A DNA stretch of 64,000 nt, taken from contig JAMKCF010000008.1 in NCBI GenBank assembly GCA_023634235.1, positions 14,929,627 to 14,993,626 on the forward strand, read 5' to 3'. The notes below the pieces were generated by a model that worked only from the letters and a program-made list of their open reading frames with translations, searched no databases and was not told the DNA's origin. Each line of letters begins with the position of its first letter. Position 1 is the first letter of the stretch. The position numbers and the translations under genes are program-made. Source of the DNA: Pisaster brevispinus. Taxonomy: Eukaryota > Echinodermata > Asteroidea > Forcipulatida > Asteriidae. Shown here piece after piece: positions 12,601 to 25,117 of the stretch.

Positions 12601-15569
12601 TTCCACAATGTTCTATAAATCGTTTTCTCTCTTTCTTGAAGTGAAGTGTCAACATTTAGTTGTCTGTTTTAGTTGGTCATTAGAGAGGAAAAAACGTGCT
12701 GCAGTACTGGTAGCAGCGCGAGAGTAGTCTACCACGTAGCCCTATATTTGGCTGACTTTGTATGCGACGATTTAAATAGTTAACAAATAAGTAAATGAAT
12801 ACATGAATAAAATATTTAATAATAAGAAAGAATGGCTGCAGATGAAATGTCCAAAAGAAGAATCCTGATCAACCTGTAAACATTTAAAATATGCTGTAAT
12901 GGTTCTTATAATTCAAACATATTATGTCAGCGTAATGTCGTAAAAACAATGAGCGCTCGGGTGTGAAAAAAGCGCTGTATAAGCGTTTTATTAGTAATGC
13001 GAGACTTTGGAACGCTAGGTGGCAGCAGACTTACCAGGTAAATTTCCATTGTTTACGTAGTTCTGAGCATGCGCACATTATATTTACCTGGTAAGTCTGC
13101 TGCCACCTATAGCAAAAGTCCCCCATTACAAGAATTGTATTATCTTGGTTGTGAACGTGTATTTGAGTTATTTAATTGGTTAAACTGTAATTTTATTTTA
13201 AAATTAGTTTTTGTTTTCAAAGGATATCATTGAAAATTGAACACCTTTGTGTTTACGTGCACAGGGCTCTTTAACTACGACCACATGAACTACGAGGTGC
13301 AGAGAGATGATGGACCTGAAGGTGAACCAAGTATTGTTGAGATGACTGAGAAGGCAATCAGTTTACTTCGGAGGAAGAAAGACAGATTCTTCCTTCTTGT
13401 TGAGGGTAAATATATGCAAATTACCCAAAATGAACGAGTCCTTACTTTAACCCTCTATATCTAAAACGTCCCGGGTCATACAATCCGGACTCGATTCCCG
13501 GAACATAAATTTCCCGGTGTGCGGGACAGTTGGTGGTGTCCGAATGGGCGGCTAAAGCTACGGCTACGTCTGGATCGTCGCGTCATCATTCTAGAAGACG
13601 TCCTTAGCAACCAGTAATTATCAGCAGTCGTGGATACGGCCTATTTGCTGACAACCAAATGGGCAATGACCCCTGAAGGACATCCAGTCAAGGTCCGAAA
13701 ATTTAAAGAGTGTAAAACTAGTCCAGTTATTTTAGGGTGACTTACCTGACAGCAGGGGTGCCAAACATTTGCCGTAAAATCTGACGGGTACCATTTCAAA
13801 AACATCTACCCAATTTCAACGCGGTATGTTTTGTGCTGTCTCCGTAATAAAACGGTTATTGCAGTGTAACTTTTCCAATGGTTCCCGTATAAGGTGCATA
13901 CAGAAGAGGTATCCGTAAATTTTACAGTGAATAATATTGTCTATTAGCGCCACTGTAAATTTACTTGATTTATTTGTCTTGTTAATTATTTGTTTACAGT
14001 GACTTGCTTTGTTTTCACACAGGTGGCAGAATCGATTTGGCCCACCACACAAGCCGTGCAGGTCTAGCCTTGTCAGAATCACTGGCCCTGGAACAAGCTG
14101 TCGCTAAGGCCATTGAGATGACAGACGACCAGGACACGCTGATTATTGTCACATCTGATCACAGTCACACGATGTACATGGCCGGCTACCCAAGTAGGGG
14201 TAATCCCATCCTTGGTATGAAACCTGTTGTCCCACTTGAGCACAACGTTCACATTTTCTTTAAATCAAATTGGTATAGTTATGTTAATGTTAAGAAAGAA
14301 AACTTGACTACAATGGAATTTGAACCTGCGATCTCTGGTGCTCACATATCTTAGGTATATGTTGGCGGTCTCCCTATTTTTGCCGGTGACCGCCGTGGCG
14401 CGCCGATCATTATCAAAGTTATTAGGTTTTGTGACAAAATGAAAACGTCGCTTTCTCAGAACAATTTTGCCAAAATCAACTTTAAGGTTGACTTTAAAGT
14501 GGAAAATACGAGGATGACACTCCCGGTGTCTTTTTACCATACAGCTTTGTTCTGGCTTGCAAAAGTTCTCAATGACAATGTTCGATTATTTGCTTCTTCT
14601 CTGTTGGTGCAGGAATAAATGATAAAGATTTGGGACTAGACCAGCTACCGTACACAACCCTTGGATACGCAAACGGCCCGACTGGTGCTCTTCTGGCTTC
14701 GTCGTTCTCTCAAACGGGCAAGCGACCTGATATTACGTCTGACGACACTGGTGGGTTTATAGGCCGTGCCCGAAATGGCGGCTACGGCTACGACTACGGC
14801 TACGGCTGGATTACCGAGTCATCATGCGTTGAAGTATATGATGTCCTTAGCAACACCCTTAGCAACAGTTGTAGCCGTAGCCACAGCCGCAATGATCGAA
14901 TACGGCCTTTACTCGTTTGCACACGGGGTGTATTGACGCAGGAGTTCACGTAAAAAAAAAAAGCTTTTACGTTTTACATTATCGTATGATATGTTTCAAT
15001 TATAGGCGTCAGGAATCAGAACGCATTTAAAAAACAATGCCCATAATACCCTTCGCTATGCTTAATAGCCCGAATGTTCTAAAAATAGATCATGCCCTTT
15101 GATGTTATTATATGAGATCCTGAATCAAGGATTGAGATTAATGCTTTATTTCAAAAGTCACTTTCCCATGTTCCATTCAACAGAGAATCCACTATACACC
15201 CAGCAGTCACTCGTCCCCATGCTAAGCGAAACACACGCCGGAGACGACGTTGCGATCTTTGCCAAGGGTCCAATGTCGCACCTGTTCCATTCAGTGCACG
15301 AGCAAAACTACATCATGCATGTCATGCAATACGCGGCTTGTATCGGAGACTACACCACCCAATGTCACGCACGGAGAGGGACAACTTCTACCGGTAGTGA
15401 AGCTACACTCACCGATGAACAGGAGCCGGAGACGTCAGAAATCACGATTCCCTTGTCAACGGTTGACCTAGACGATGTAATAAACGGATCGCCGTTATGT
15501 AAACCATTTTCTGTCTTATTGATTTGTTTAGTTCAAATATGCATAACCTTAATTCATAGTGTGCAATAG
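9636..15569 (+). CDS. GPI-anchored alkaline phosphatase
   Basis: An ectoenzyme of the animal alkaline phosphatase family that hydrolyses phosphomonoesters outside the cell using two zinc ions and one magnesium. Exons: 9636-9859, 10368-10542, 11325-11497, 12320-12534 (better ended at 12524, before GTGAGT), 13265-13405, 14023-14214, 14613-14750 and 15184-15569, about 544 residues. Visible motifs in order: LGDGMS (first metal-binding Asp), [10 protein letters not shown] with the nucleophilic Ser at 10398-10400, THATP (Thr where vertebrates have Ser), [15 protein letters not shown] (Glu, Asp and His ligands), TSDHSHTM (Asp-His ligands), and [23 protein letters not shown] with the last zinc His. 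The C-terminus after INGSP is a hydrophobic stretch typical of a GPI-attachment signal. The start exon is unresolved (see 8829-8897). All introns are GT-AG and phases agree. The broad family call is near certain; the vertebrate isozyme equivalent is not determinable. Confidence 0.93.
10700..11010. repeat. Degenerate repeats in alkaline phosphatase intron
   Basis: Imperfect copies of CCTAAAT..AGCCC and its complement recur every 30-50 bases in this intron. They look like a decayed palindromic element. No clean ends could be fixed. Confidence 0.35.
12994..13129. mobile_element. 136-bp palindromic MITE (AGGTGGCAGCAGACTTACCA family)
   Basis: The two halves are near-perfect complements: the left half reads CTAGGTGGCAGCAGACTTAC and the right half GTAAGTCTGCTGCCACCTAT, around a short loop containing TCTGAGCATGCGCACAT. 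The GTAATG/CATTAC edges extend the symmetry. Related copies are at 63788-63918 (intact outline) and about 45225-45300 (partial). It sits in an alkaline phosphatase intron. Confidence 0.75.
13535..13670. repeat. Dispersed GGCTACGGCTACG repeat, copy 1
   Basis: Shares CGAATGGGCGGCTAAAGCTA-like sequence, ACGTCCTTAGCAACC and ATACGGCC with a second copy at about 14765-14905. Both are in alkaline phosphatase introns. The second copy is an evident inverted repeat (CGGCTACGGCTACGGC against GTAGCCGTAGCC). Probably a small non-coding transposon. Confidence 0.45.
14295..14390 (-). repeat. Degenerate tRNA-derived SINE fragment
   Basis: On the minus strand it keeps the GCAGGTTCAAATTCC-type B box and the flanking GGGAGACCGCCAACAT motif seen in better copies at 22645-22785, 29185-29330 and 56553-56690. 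The A-box half is decayed. It lies in an alkaline phosphatase intron. Confidence 0.45.
14765..14905. repeat. Dispersed GGCTACGGCTACG repeat, copy 2
   Basis: The better preserved copy of the repeat at 13535-13670, in the last intron of alkaline phosphatase. Its left arm GGCTACGGCTACG and right arm GTAGCCGTAGCCAC pair. The internal block GATGTCCTTAGCAAC is shared with copy 1. Confidence 0.5.
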
Positions 15570-17418
15570 ATTCGCAAGGTGCTTGAACAAACATTTTGCC
15601 AATTATTATGCAGAAGCGACACGGAAGCCGAAAACCGACGGGATCCCCTTCAGATCTGCAAGTGACGATTATTGTATTCTTTACCGATATTGTTGAAACT
15701 GTGTTCGAACCTCTTTTTTTGATTATCTGCCTCTACTGTACGATAATGTCATGTGATTTTGTCTCATGGTGATTGGTCTGATCAAACGAAGTGTAGGCTA
15801 GACTTTTCCATACGAGTGAAACAATTATTGGTTATAAATATATGCCGACAGGATTCTGAACGGAGTCAGGTTATTTTTAAATAGCTGTATGCACAATTTT
15901 AATAATATGTGAGAGAGTGAGAAAGTGACACAGCTCTAAATTTTGCTTAAAAGCAAATCGAGACAATCGGTCATTGTAATACTATAGAATGATGCTACCC
16001 ATGCAAACTTTAAAGTTGAAGAACATAAAATGCACAAATAAACACTTGATCCACAGAATATTTTGTGAGCCACGTCACAACACTGCGGTTTACTTTTTAA
16101 ATTTCAGAATTAATGTTAAAACATTTATATATATTTTTTCGAAATTGTTTTGACCCAACACCCCCACCCCACATTTTAAAATATTGAATGGCTTAATAAT
16201 ATAATCTATACACTGAAGAACAAAGTGATGCCTCAAATGAACCAGATATTTTAGACCAAAGGTCTCCAACATCAGTAGTTTTCAAGGTGTTTTTTTTCTT
16301 GCTTAAACAATTTTTTTTGTAGTTTATCAGGAATTAAATTGACGATCTTGGCCAGCTGGGTACTTTTTCTTCTTTTTTTTTCAATTGTTAATTTATATAC
16401 TTTTTATATTGTTTTAAAATAAAAAATTAATTTCGATTTTCAGTTATTTTTTGTGACCTACCCACCCACAATTTTGAAAAAGAAGAAGAAATGTTTCAAC
16501 ATTGACTTTTCTGAGTGGCCCCTAACTACTCGGGTCCTCCCTTAAAAACGGTCAAGGTTTAACACCTCTTTTTGAGCATCTCTAACTTTTTCAGTAAATT
16601 CTTATTAGGTGATCCCTCCACTGTAGAATGCTGGCACCAGTTTATTGGTTACCAAAAGTCAAAATAAGGCTTTGTAACTTGCAAAGGAGCTCAGTGACAC
16701 AATGGATTTATAAAATGGCGGAGCTGATATCGATCCAGCTCAAGCGGGTATCCACATTTACAAAAAAAGGACACGAAAAGATTCCTCACAAAAGACCCAT
16801 TCATGCATGAGACTAAACAACTTGGAAACCGTATACAACTAGTCGGCCATGATTGTTCAATACGACGTACGGTGTGACTTGGTCTAGATGGAAACATCAA
16901 TAAGCAAAAGGCATTAGCCGATTTTCCACTGGTGATTTGGACGACTGACGACATAAATGGATAATTAAGGGAACAATCTGGACATAGATAACTGTACTGG
17001 TAAACGTTTTTGTTTAGTATGCTGTTATTGTGAGGAAGTACCAATGGTTTAGTAGGTTAAACGAGTAAGGTGTTCGTCGTTGCAAAGCATCAGGGATAAC
17101 TGGATAACCGGAATGTTTGCTCGTGTCTGTCTTCTACAACTGTCGTGCATGTACGAATGACTGTATGGGTTCGAGTTGGCAAGAGAATAGCAAGTACGAC
17201 AGTTTAACCAAGCTTGGGGAAAATGCACCAGGTTGATGGTGTTGCAACTCTCTACATTGGCCAATATTAGCTCCTTGTTCAACTTGACGAATCTTGGGAG
17301 AGTAATGGCAAGACGTGCGATGGCATTGAACACGGCACTAAGGCGACAGCAACACTCGGAAATGAGATAGCGCAGTAAAGGCATTTGAACATTCGAAAAA
17401 TATTACTATTTTGTCATC
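15570..17418. other. 3' flank of alkaline phosphatase and intergenic DNA
   Basis: The first part is the probable 3' UTR. An AATAAA at about 16036 is a candidate poly(A) signal. The rest is AT-rich. Short reading frames between 16.6 and 17.4 kb on both strands show no family resemblance and no paired splice sites. No gene is called. Confidence 0.4.
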
Positions 17419-20400
17419 ATGAATCTGGCGGGCTTCACCAATGGTTGGACGTACCCGCCCCGATTAAAATTTTGCCAAGGATTTCTGGCATTTTTCCTCG
17501 CCATATTCTTCAATGCTCGGTCGGGATTCGCTTGGTCGTCGAGTGTCATCAACGAAGATTATGGTAAGGAAATGATAGCAGTATAAGAGGAGTGTCAGTT
17601 TCGACGGTTGGCTCATGCCGTCAGGGTTTAAGAAAAGAAAAGTTAGTTATTTCGCTGCACCACTTTACAGCTCCACATCAATCTCAATCTTTACGGCCTT
17701 CGTCACTGCAAGTGCAACTGCCTTTACTCCTATGAACTATTATGGGGTTCATTCCACTATCGTCTTCACGTTCGTGGAGATGATAACGGAAGGGAGCTCA
17801 TGTAGTTCTAGGAGTAAACTGCTTTCAGCTTGTTCCTTTCTCCATGGCCTATATTTGTTTAGCTCTGTCTATCGAACTGTATATAGCAAATTATTATGTA
17901 TTGTGGCTCGAAAGTTAACGTATCAAATCAAACACTACATCTAAAAGTGTACAATACCAGTCCCATGGAGGTATTGAGAAATATAAAGATGGCAACATCT
18001 GATTGTACCCAGTGACCTAAGGGACGGTGGGGCGGGAGAATGGTTTCTCTCCTTGTTTCTCTCCTTGTTTTGTATGGATGTGCTGTGAAATGACGGGCGC
18101 ACCATTGCTGACTGAAAGCCCATTATGTGTCATGGTCGATACTAAACATTAACAAAATTTAAAACCATGGTCGTGTCAAAATGCTAAAAAATGAGGACTT
18201 GCGTGAAGTTAAACAGGCAGTAACAAGGTCGAAACCATTGATTTCAGATTAACTCTCCGCAAACGTAAAACCACCAGATCAAAGCTTTGAATCTTCTTCA
18301 TCCCTAGTTTGTCACAATTAAGCGCAAAATAAACACAATTGTTTATCATAATCACTGAATCTTAGCAAGCTTAAACAACCGTAACTTCTTTATTCGAAAA
18401 TGAGCTTCTAAATTCATATTTTTATTTATTACTGACCGGTTAACATGAAATCTTTTAAATCAACCATAATTCATTCCCAGATATATGGACTTTTTATGTC
18501 TATAGTGAAAATGTTGTCATTGGGTGACAGTAATACTAGAAAAATGCTGGTTTTGAGAAGAACTGAGATGAGTTTCGACGCTTGGAGCAAGTGCTCACAG
18601 TTTGTCTTCACAAGGATGACTGTCACCCAAAGGTACATGTATTCTAGTTACGGTCCTCTCCACAGAGCTTCAAATGTTGTGTAAATACGTAATATGTTTT
18701 CCTTCTTTTCAGACCTTTATCCCACAGACCTTTATCCCGTCAGATTAGTAAACGGTTCCTCAATCTACGAGGGGAGAGTAGAAATTAACAGAAATGGCGT
18801 CTGGGGTCGTGTCTGCGATGCACAGTGGGACATCAACGACGCCTACGTCGTCTGTCGACTGCTCGGGTACGGAACGGCAAAGAACGCCACGGTTGGGGCT
18901 CACTTTCCCCCTGGGTCGGGGGTGTACTGGATGGACAACGTGTGGTGTGAAGGAGGAGAGGTTAGGCTGTCAGACTGTGCCTTTGACGGCTGGGGTGTGA
19001 TCAACGGTTGCGCTGATGAGAACTCTTCTGCTGGTGTGGTGTGTCAGGCGTACGAACCAACAGGTATACAACATGCTTCAAATAGTGCGGGGTTGTGAAT
19101 AAAATAGTAATAAAAAAAACCCCCAAAACATTCCGGTACTCTGCTAACTGCACATTCCATGTTACCAAATTCTGCAAAAAAAACCCCAACAACAAAAAAC
19201 AATAACAATAACCAGTGCTCTGATGTTTCGACCCTAGCAGAACCTTTCCCGAAGGGTTTCTCGAAGGCTTTGCAACACAGTTCTATTTTCTCTTTGAAGC
19301 CAAATTCTTTCAATTTATTTAAAGTCGGCTTCTTTAGCTATATATAAGCATGCTGGCTTCAGGCACCCCGTGTATGACTTAACTGTCTCACAGTGGCAAT
19401 TTACGTGAACGGACTCCTAATTATTCGCCAAAGTGTTTGCTAATGAAGTCTATTGTCCAGTTGTGTGTTCTCAGTGAAAATGTTCTGATTATGAAGCCAT
19501 TATATACTTGGCAACGATGTGACATCTTGATTGTAATTAAGTCCCTGGTAGTCCTAGCTGGGTTTTTTTTTGGATTGCATAATGTTGCCACCATTTTCCC
19601 GATACACACCTCGTTCGTTAACATTTCCGTCCGCACAAGTAAAAAAAAACCAAAAACAAAACAACAACAACACATAACTGCAACAGTACTTTTTGGAAAA
19701 AAATGTAGGAATTTAAAATGTAAATTGTCTGGTTGCAGAGCAATGCGGGCAATAAGAAAAAGTGCAAGTGCATTTTACAGTTTTCTCAATACCTTTTTTT
19801 GTCAACTTACTACAATTGATTCCTACATCCTGTGTATCTAATGATTTTAAAGAAATGCTAACTTTTTTGATGAAACAGTAACAAATCGTTCTGCCGACCC
19901 TTTGAAAAAAATACAGATGCGGTTACAATTCGTCTGTCCGGGAGTTCGAATTCATTCGAGGGGCGTGTCTCGCTCTTTACAAGTGGGGCGTGGGGTGCAA
20001 TATGCAAGGACAACTGGGATCTTGAAGAGGCGGAGGTGGCTTGCTTACAACTTGGATTTGAAGGAGCTCAGGTAGGATAGAAATTGAACTTATAACTATT
20101 CCTGAAACTTGCCGTCCTTGAACTCGTGAGAACATCAGGGCCTAATTTCATGGCTCTGCTTAATTACCGCCGAATTCTGCGCTTGCGATCATCATTACCC
20201 ACTTACTGTGCAAGCGCCGAATTTCTGCACTAGCTGTGTAAGTGAAGAATGCCTTGTGACGTGGAGTACGCACGCGCACGAGCAAAAATTCTCTGCTAAC
20301 CCGTGAAATACGCTTGACGTAAGCGCGGAATTCCCTGCTTCCGTAAGAGCCGATTCTTTGCTTACGGTTTAAGCACAGCCATGAAATTGGGCCCAGTCAT

Positions 20401-23400
20401 TACAGGGATGACTCTTAAAACTTCAAATTGGCGGGATAAAAATTAGCCTCGGATTGCGGATCCAGCTAAGCTTTGCTTGAGGTTGTTCGTATTAGCGGAT
20501 GGAATGCGTCTCTATTGCTGTAGCGATGAGTGATTTCACAAATCATGTAAACATTTACATGTATACAGTGATGCAAGCAAACACTTGTATGAATCCTGGA
20601 AGAATGCGCTAACAGTGCATTTTGCCCGACTGGGTGCCTTTTCTGAAGAAGAATGCGGTGCTCATACAATCATATGCCGGGCACGTTTTGCACAATCATT
20701 CGATCCAGCAGATTGTCGTCAACACTAATGGATGGTTGTTGTATGCCTTTTCATTCATATTCGTAATTGAAATTTCTTCTGTTGATATTGAATTTCTATT
20801 GAACAATTCAACTTTCCAACGCAGTTTTCTCGAAACATAACATTTTGCACATAAATGTTCACGACGAAGCCGCTGGCATAAAAAACCGGGGAAATCTGTC
20901 CCCCAGAGATTCTGTCCTCATATGGGAAAATAACATGAACTGATGAAGGAGGTGATTCAAAAGAGGGCGCTATAAGGAGACGTTTTTACACAGTTCGTCG
21001 TATATGGAGGGACAAAATCTCCCTTTAACCCAAATTTCCACACATGCGTTTAAGAAACATCATACATTCAAGCAGTCGGTTCATCGTATCTAACGTGGAT
21101 TTCTCTAATTAATCTTATGGATCATGTATTTGCAGTTGGCCATCGATGCGAAGATCTGGTCCAGCGGGCCCCACAATGATCCTGTCTATCTGGCAGGTTT
21201 GCACTGCCAAGGGACTGAAACAAATCTAGCACAGTGTGCACGGGACGATTGGTCCGATGATAGATGTAGTGGTTACCATGGATATGCTGGAGTGATCTGC
21301 GCATCAGAGAATACCCCAGGTAGGTATGGCTGTGTGGGTTCGAATCCCGGTAAGGACAGTTTCATAATAAAAATGTCCCCAAATATTGTTTCTATCATCA
21401 GACAGAACATTGTAATAAGTTTAGTGACGAGGGGATAAAAAGTTCACCTGAAAAGGGGGGGACATAACCCTTTTTCAAACGAACAAAACTAAAATAAAAC
21501 CTTGAGGGGTGCCCAATTCACAGCGCTAATGTTGCTTATTGTCTTTGCGGTTAGCAAAAATGAGCCGAATACCAGTCACAGATGGTAGATATGGAATGGT
21601 ATTTTGAGTGGTAACCTAATTCAGCGTAAAATGTTGTTGTGCTTAGCTACTTTTTGTGCTCAACCTGCGGGCCCTGTTCTTTGTGCCTATGCTTCAATGT
21701 GAGCTATGGTGGCGTGACTGTTGAGACGTCAACTATTTAGGGTGAAGTCACGAAATAAAATATATCCCTCAATATTTGCGACTTTGAAAAGTTGACATGA
21801 AAATTGCCCGACCATATTTACGTCTGGGTCGTCCATCTAAAACCCACCATATAGGTAGCACTCTTACAGGTTATCTACGGTCTCAGTGTTGAGCTGTAGT
21901 ACAAGCTAGTTTGCTTTTAAGATATCCTTCTGTTGAACTGCGGGTAGCTCACTTCTTCGTAGAACTTTGAACGATATTGAGGAAACTATTCGGGGGACTC
22001 AGGAATGTCAGATTGCCCTTTAATTTTGTCAGGTTATCGTTTTTTGAGTAAGGTGTTTAAGTACCTAGCTTGTAGGTCTGTGCTATTTATTTATTTGGGT
22101 GAATTTAATACAATTTTGGACTTCAGTTATATTGTTTCACAGTGAAGTTAGTTCTCAATTCCAGTTTCGCAATCATTATATAAGTTTATACAATACGCCA
22201 TATTTCATGCTCTCTCGTCCACGTGTGGAAAGTAAAGAGTGTGAACAAGGTAAAGGAAAGTAGCTTTACTATCATGAACAAAGATTGGTTTGTCTCATTT
22301 GAAAAAACACGAAAAACCACAACCTCAAAACACACTCTACGATGACATTTCAGCGGAGGGTGACCTAAGGCTAGCCGGGAGTTCCGTCCAGGGAGCGGGC
22401 CGCTTGGAGGTCTACCATCACGGCATCTGGGGGACAATCTGCGACGACAATTGGACGGACAATGAAGCCCGGGTGGCCTGCAGGCAGTTAGGATATGATG
22501 GCGTCACTTCGACATTTGATTATACGGGTAAGTATAACGCGCCTGTCAGAGTTTGTCTTGTAGAGCCAAGTGTGGCCATCTGCCAGACAAGCCCCCCCCC
22601 CCCCCCCCCGTTTCGAAAATGTCATACGCCGTAAGGAAAGAAAACAGATTTGGGATTTGAACAAAGAAAATTTACTAGAGCGGGATTTGAACCTACGTCA
22701 TTCGGAAACGTGCCGGCGCTCTACCAACTGAGATATTTTAGCCCCAACATTTGTGGTCTTCCTGTCTCGTCAAAATCTTTGTCTGATACAACCTGACGAG
22801 AAGGATCACCTTCAATGTATGCTACTTTTTATATCAAACATGATGAAAGAAAAAAGGTTATACTTAAAACCATGTTTCAAACGTTGATGAAAGGAAATGG
22901 AATAGTATTTATTATTATTATTATTTTATTTTATTTATATCTACAAAGTATAAAATTACACAGAAAAGAGAAACACAAAACGTAAAATAGATATGGAGAA
23001 AAGGCTAGACTGAAGAGGGAATGTAAACATTTCCTATGACCAAAAGGCAGTCTGCCAATAAAACGATTTCTGAGAAGTACGGAAATTTGAATTTGACACG
23101 GCAGAAGCGCGACGTTTGAAACAGTCAAAAAGCTTCCAGCTTGTTGTTCAGTTAACCACCAATACACATACTGTCCTTATAAACATGGTGTATTCCTTTC
23201 TAATTCATGTTTCATCCCCATCAGATTACGGACTGAGCACGTCAAGCATTCTGCTGGATAACCTGTTTTGTACCGGGCGGGAAGCAAGACTATCCCAGTG
23301 TCCGCACAACGGCTGGGGAGAACACAACTGCAATCATTTTGAAGATGTTGCCATCGAATGCAAGACATCTAATGATGAGAGTCAGAATGGTAAAAACTAC

Positions 23401-25055
23401 GTCATCAATTACGTCGTCAAATAGTTGCACCCATGAACTTTTATTTTGGCATGATAATTATGTTTTATCCCAATTTAGAAAACAGAAAGAAAAAACAAAA
23501 CAAAACAACCCCTCCCCCCAACACCCCCAAAACAAAACAATAAAATAAAAACAAAACACGAAACACAAAGACAAGCAAACAAACACATCAACAAAACAAA
23601 ATATAAAAAAAACAACAACAATGATATTAGTTTTGATTTTGTTGTAATAATTTCCCCCAACTACTTAACAATGTCAAGGTTACAGTGATGGCACCTTGCA
23701 GACGCAAAACGCACCTCCGCAAAACGCGCGTCCACCATTTCCAAAATTTTGGGAATCAAATCATTAATTTTTTTGTGGGCGCACCACACTAAATAAACTC
23801 CTATGGGAACCAATGCTAAATGATAAATATTCAAAAGTACTCAACAAATCGTGTAAGTCTCTCAGCCTCTTGAAAACCAATCAGACATATTTTCGGACAA
23901 CTGAACTTCAGAATTCTTTTCAATTTTTGGCAGGTCAGCCGTTTGGAATTTTTGCTAGCGATCCCAGAAAAAAACGACCCCCGAAAAGAAATTTTTCCCA
24001 AACCGACTTGCTGCCAGATTTCGTGAAGCACTTCTCCACATGCCAAGTAAAATAGGGCCAACTTAAACGCCTAAATTTATCAAGTCTCCCCAAAAGTTGA
24101 AACACAGAACCCCCAGGTTGTGATATATTCGTATAATTACACAATCTATTAATTGCATGAACCCCAAAACATTATAATTCAAAATATACTGTGGGTACAC
24201 AAATTATGATAATGAGCTTGGCGCATGAATATTTGTCCATTTAGTGTGGTGCACCCTTGTGTACATTGTTGACTCCCAAAATGGCGGACAGGATAGCCAC
24301 GTGCACGTGCGCTGCACGTTTTGCAAGGGTCAAGAGCATCATTAAACATAATATTTCACAATTTGGAATCACTGTTTTGTTTCATAATGAATAAGGGCCG
24401 TGGTTTTAAATTACTTTAAATACAGTTGTTTGAGGTATTTATTTTTAAATATGTAAAACTCACCTTGCACCAAAAATGAATAACATTTTGTGTTGTTGCC
24501 TGTATTTTGTTAACTTTCTGAACAGGAAACATCTCCCCTTCGATGAGTACAACCATAGGAGCCATCATCACCTGTATTGTGGTCATTTCTACTGTCTCGA
24601 TATGTATCCGGTACCTTCACCAACGCCAAAAAGCAGCCCACGCTGCCCAAATAAACAGGGTCGCCAACGCAGACTCTGAAACCACCTCGAACCCACCCCT
24701 CTACCCCCGGGCCAACTCGGGTCTATTCATAGTCAACGGGATACCGATTGATCCCAACCTGCCACCTCGTGATCTGGAACCCCCGGATTACAGCAGTGGT
24801 CAATGGAAGCCTCCCGATGTACCCCACGAGCCGCCTCCGTCGTATGAGGTGACAGTTGCCCATTACCCTGATGCTAGAACGGAAGGGGTATCCTCACCTC
24901 GTCCTCCGGACTATGTCAATGCTTCCCGAACAAATAATTTAATAAGTACGAGTCGGCAGAGTGAATACCATATTGATTACACAGACCCAGCAGATATACC
25001 TGGATACATTAGTACGGATACTCCACCAAGCAGCCCGTTGCCACCAGTAGATTAA
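17419..25055 (+). CDS. Transmembrane receptor with three SRCR domains and a PPxY-rich tail
   Basis: A single-pass cell-surface scavenger-receptor cysteine-rich protein of 567 residues. Exons: 17419-17563, 18713-19063, 19917-20071, 21136-21319, 22354-22527, 23225-23389 and 24526-25055, all phase-compatible. Exon 1, which begins [10 protein letters not shown], carries a signal peptide ([16 protein letters not shown]) near residues 20-40. SRCR1 lies in one exon (about residues 56-160). SRCR2 and SRCR3 are each split over two exons. Each domain shows six cysteines in the pattern of group A SRCR domains, with WG..C, the C[LR].LG[YF] core and the closing V.C or IEC. The transmembrane helix is about residues 402-419, then a basic stop (RYLHQRQK). 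The 148-residue cytoplasmic tail has PPLY 448-451, PPDY 477-480, PPSY 495-498 and PPDY 518-521, the ligands of WW domains. SRCR1 in one exon and the others in two suggests separate duplication histories. The ligand is unknown; an immune role is inferred from the family only. Confidence 0.92.
20136..20395. mobile_element. MITE with GGGCCTAATTTCATGGCT ends
   Basis: Left end CAGGGCCTAATTTCATGGCT and right end the complement of GGGCCCAATTTCATGGCTGT, enclosing about 260 bp. The inner part repeats CGGAATTC/GCGCTTACG-like blocks in both orientations (CGCCGAATT, GCGCGGAATTC, CTTACGG). Non-coding. It lies in the intron between the two halves of SRCR2. Confidence 0.65.
22645..22785 (-). repeat. tRNA-derived SINE
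   Basis: The minus strand reads GGGGCTAAAATATCTCAGTTGG (here in part: CTCAGTTGGTAGAGCGCCGG), an A-box-like start. It is followed by ACGTAGGTTCAAATCCCGCTC as B box and the AGTAAATTTTCTTTGTTCAA tail. Sister copies are at 29185-29330 (-) and 56553-56690 (+). A functional tRNA is unlikely because all copies share non-tRNA flanks (GGGAGACC.CCAA). Confidence 0.6.
23692..24331. mobile_element. TIR element interrupted by a second element (nest, outer)
   Basis: The outer edges are ACCTTGCAGACGCAAAACGC on the left and, as complement, GACCCTTGCAAAACGTGCAG on the right. Inner symmetric blocks are GTCCACCATTTCCAAAATTT and AAATGGCGGACAGGATAGCC. An uninterrupted relative at 30021-30172 has the same arms (CTACCATTTTTAACAATTTG and AAATGGTGGACGGGATAGAC), which shows that 23777-24256 was inserted into this element. 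It lies in the last intron of the SRCR receptor gene. Confidence 0.65.
23777..24256 (-). mobile_element. 480-bp GGGTGCACCACACTA element, nested copy
   Basis: The ends are GGGCGCACCACACTAAATAA and the complement of TAGTGTGGTGCACCC. Flanking TTGT on both sides is a likely 4-bp target duplication. The intact relative of the host element at 30021-30172 has a single TTTGTGTACAT at this point, which supports that. The interior is the reverse complement of the two tandem copies at 52015-52969, sharing CTCTCAGCCTCTTGAAAACC and AAACTGGCAG-type blocks. Non-coding. Confidence 0.75.
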
Positions 25056-25117
25056 CCTCACAGGTGGACACCCTACTCGAAGAGGTCATATCCAAGATTT
25101 TGAACTTAACATTTGGT

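Noticed and set aside
16628..17567. Possible exons between alkaline phosphatase and the SRCR gene
   Set aside because: Short frames on both strands have no family resemblance or compatible splice pairs. Only 17419-17563 was kept, because its signal peptide and phase fit the SRCR gene.
18445..18684. Frame in intron 1 of the SRCR gene as an extra exon
   Set aside because: No splice acceptor gives the required phase, and the exon 1 to 18713 join is already in phase.
22290..22353. Upstream extension of the SRCR3 exon
   Set aside because: The open frame runs through the CAG acceptor at 22351-22353. The preceding residues do not resemble an SRCR linker, while the phase-1 join at 22354 does.
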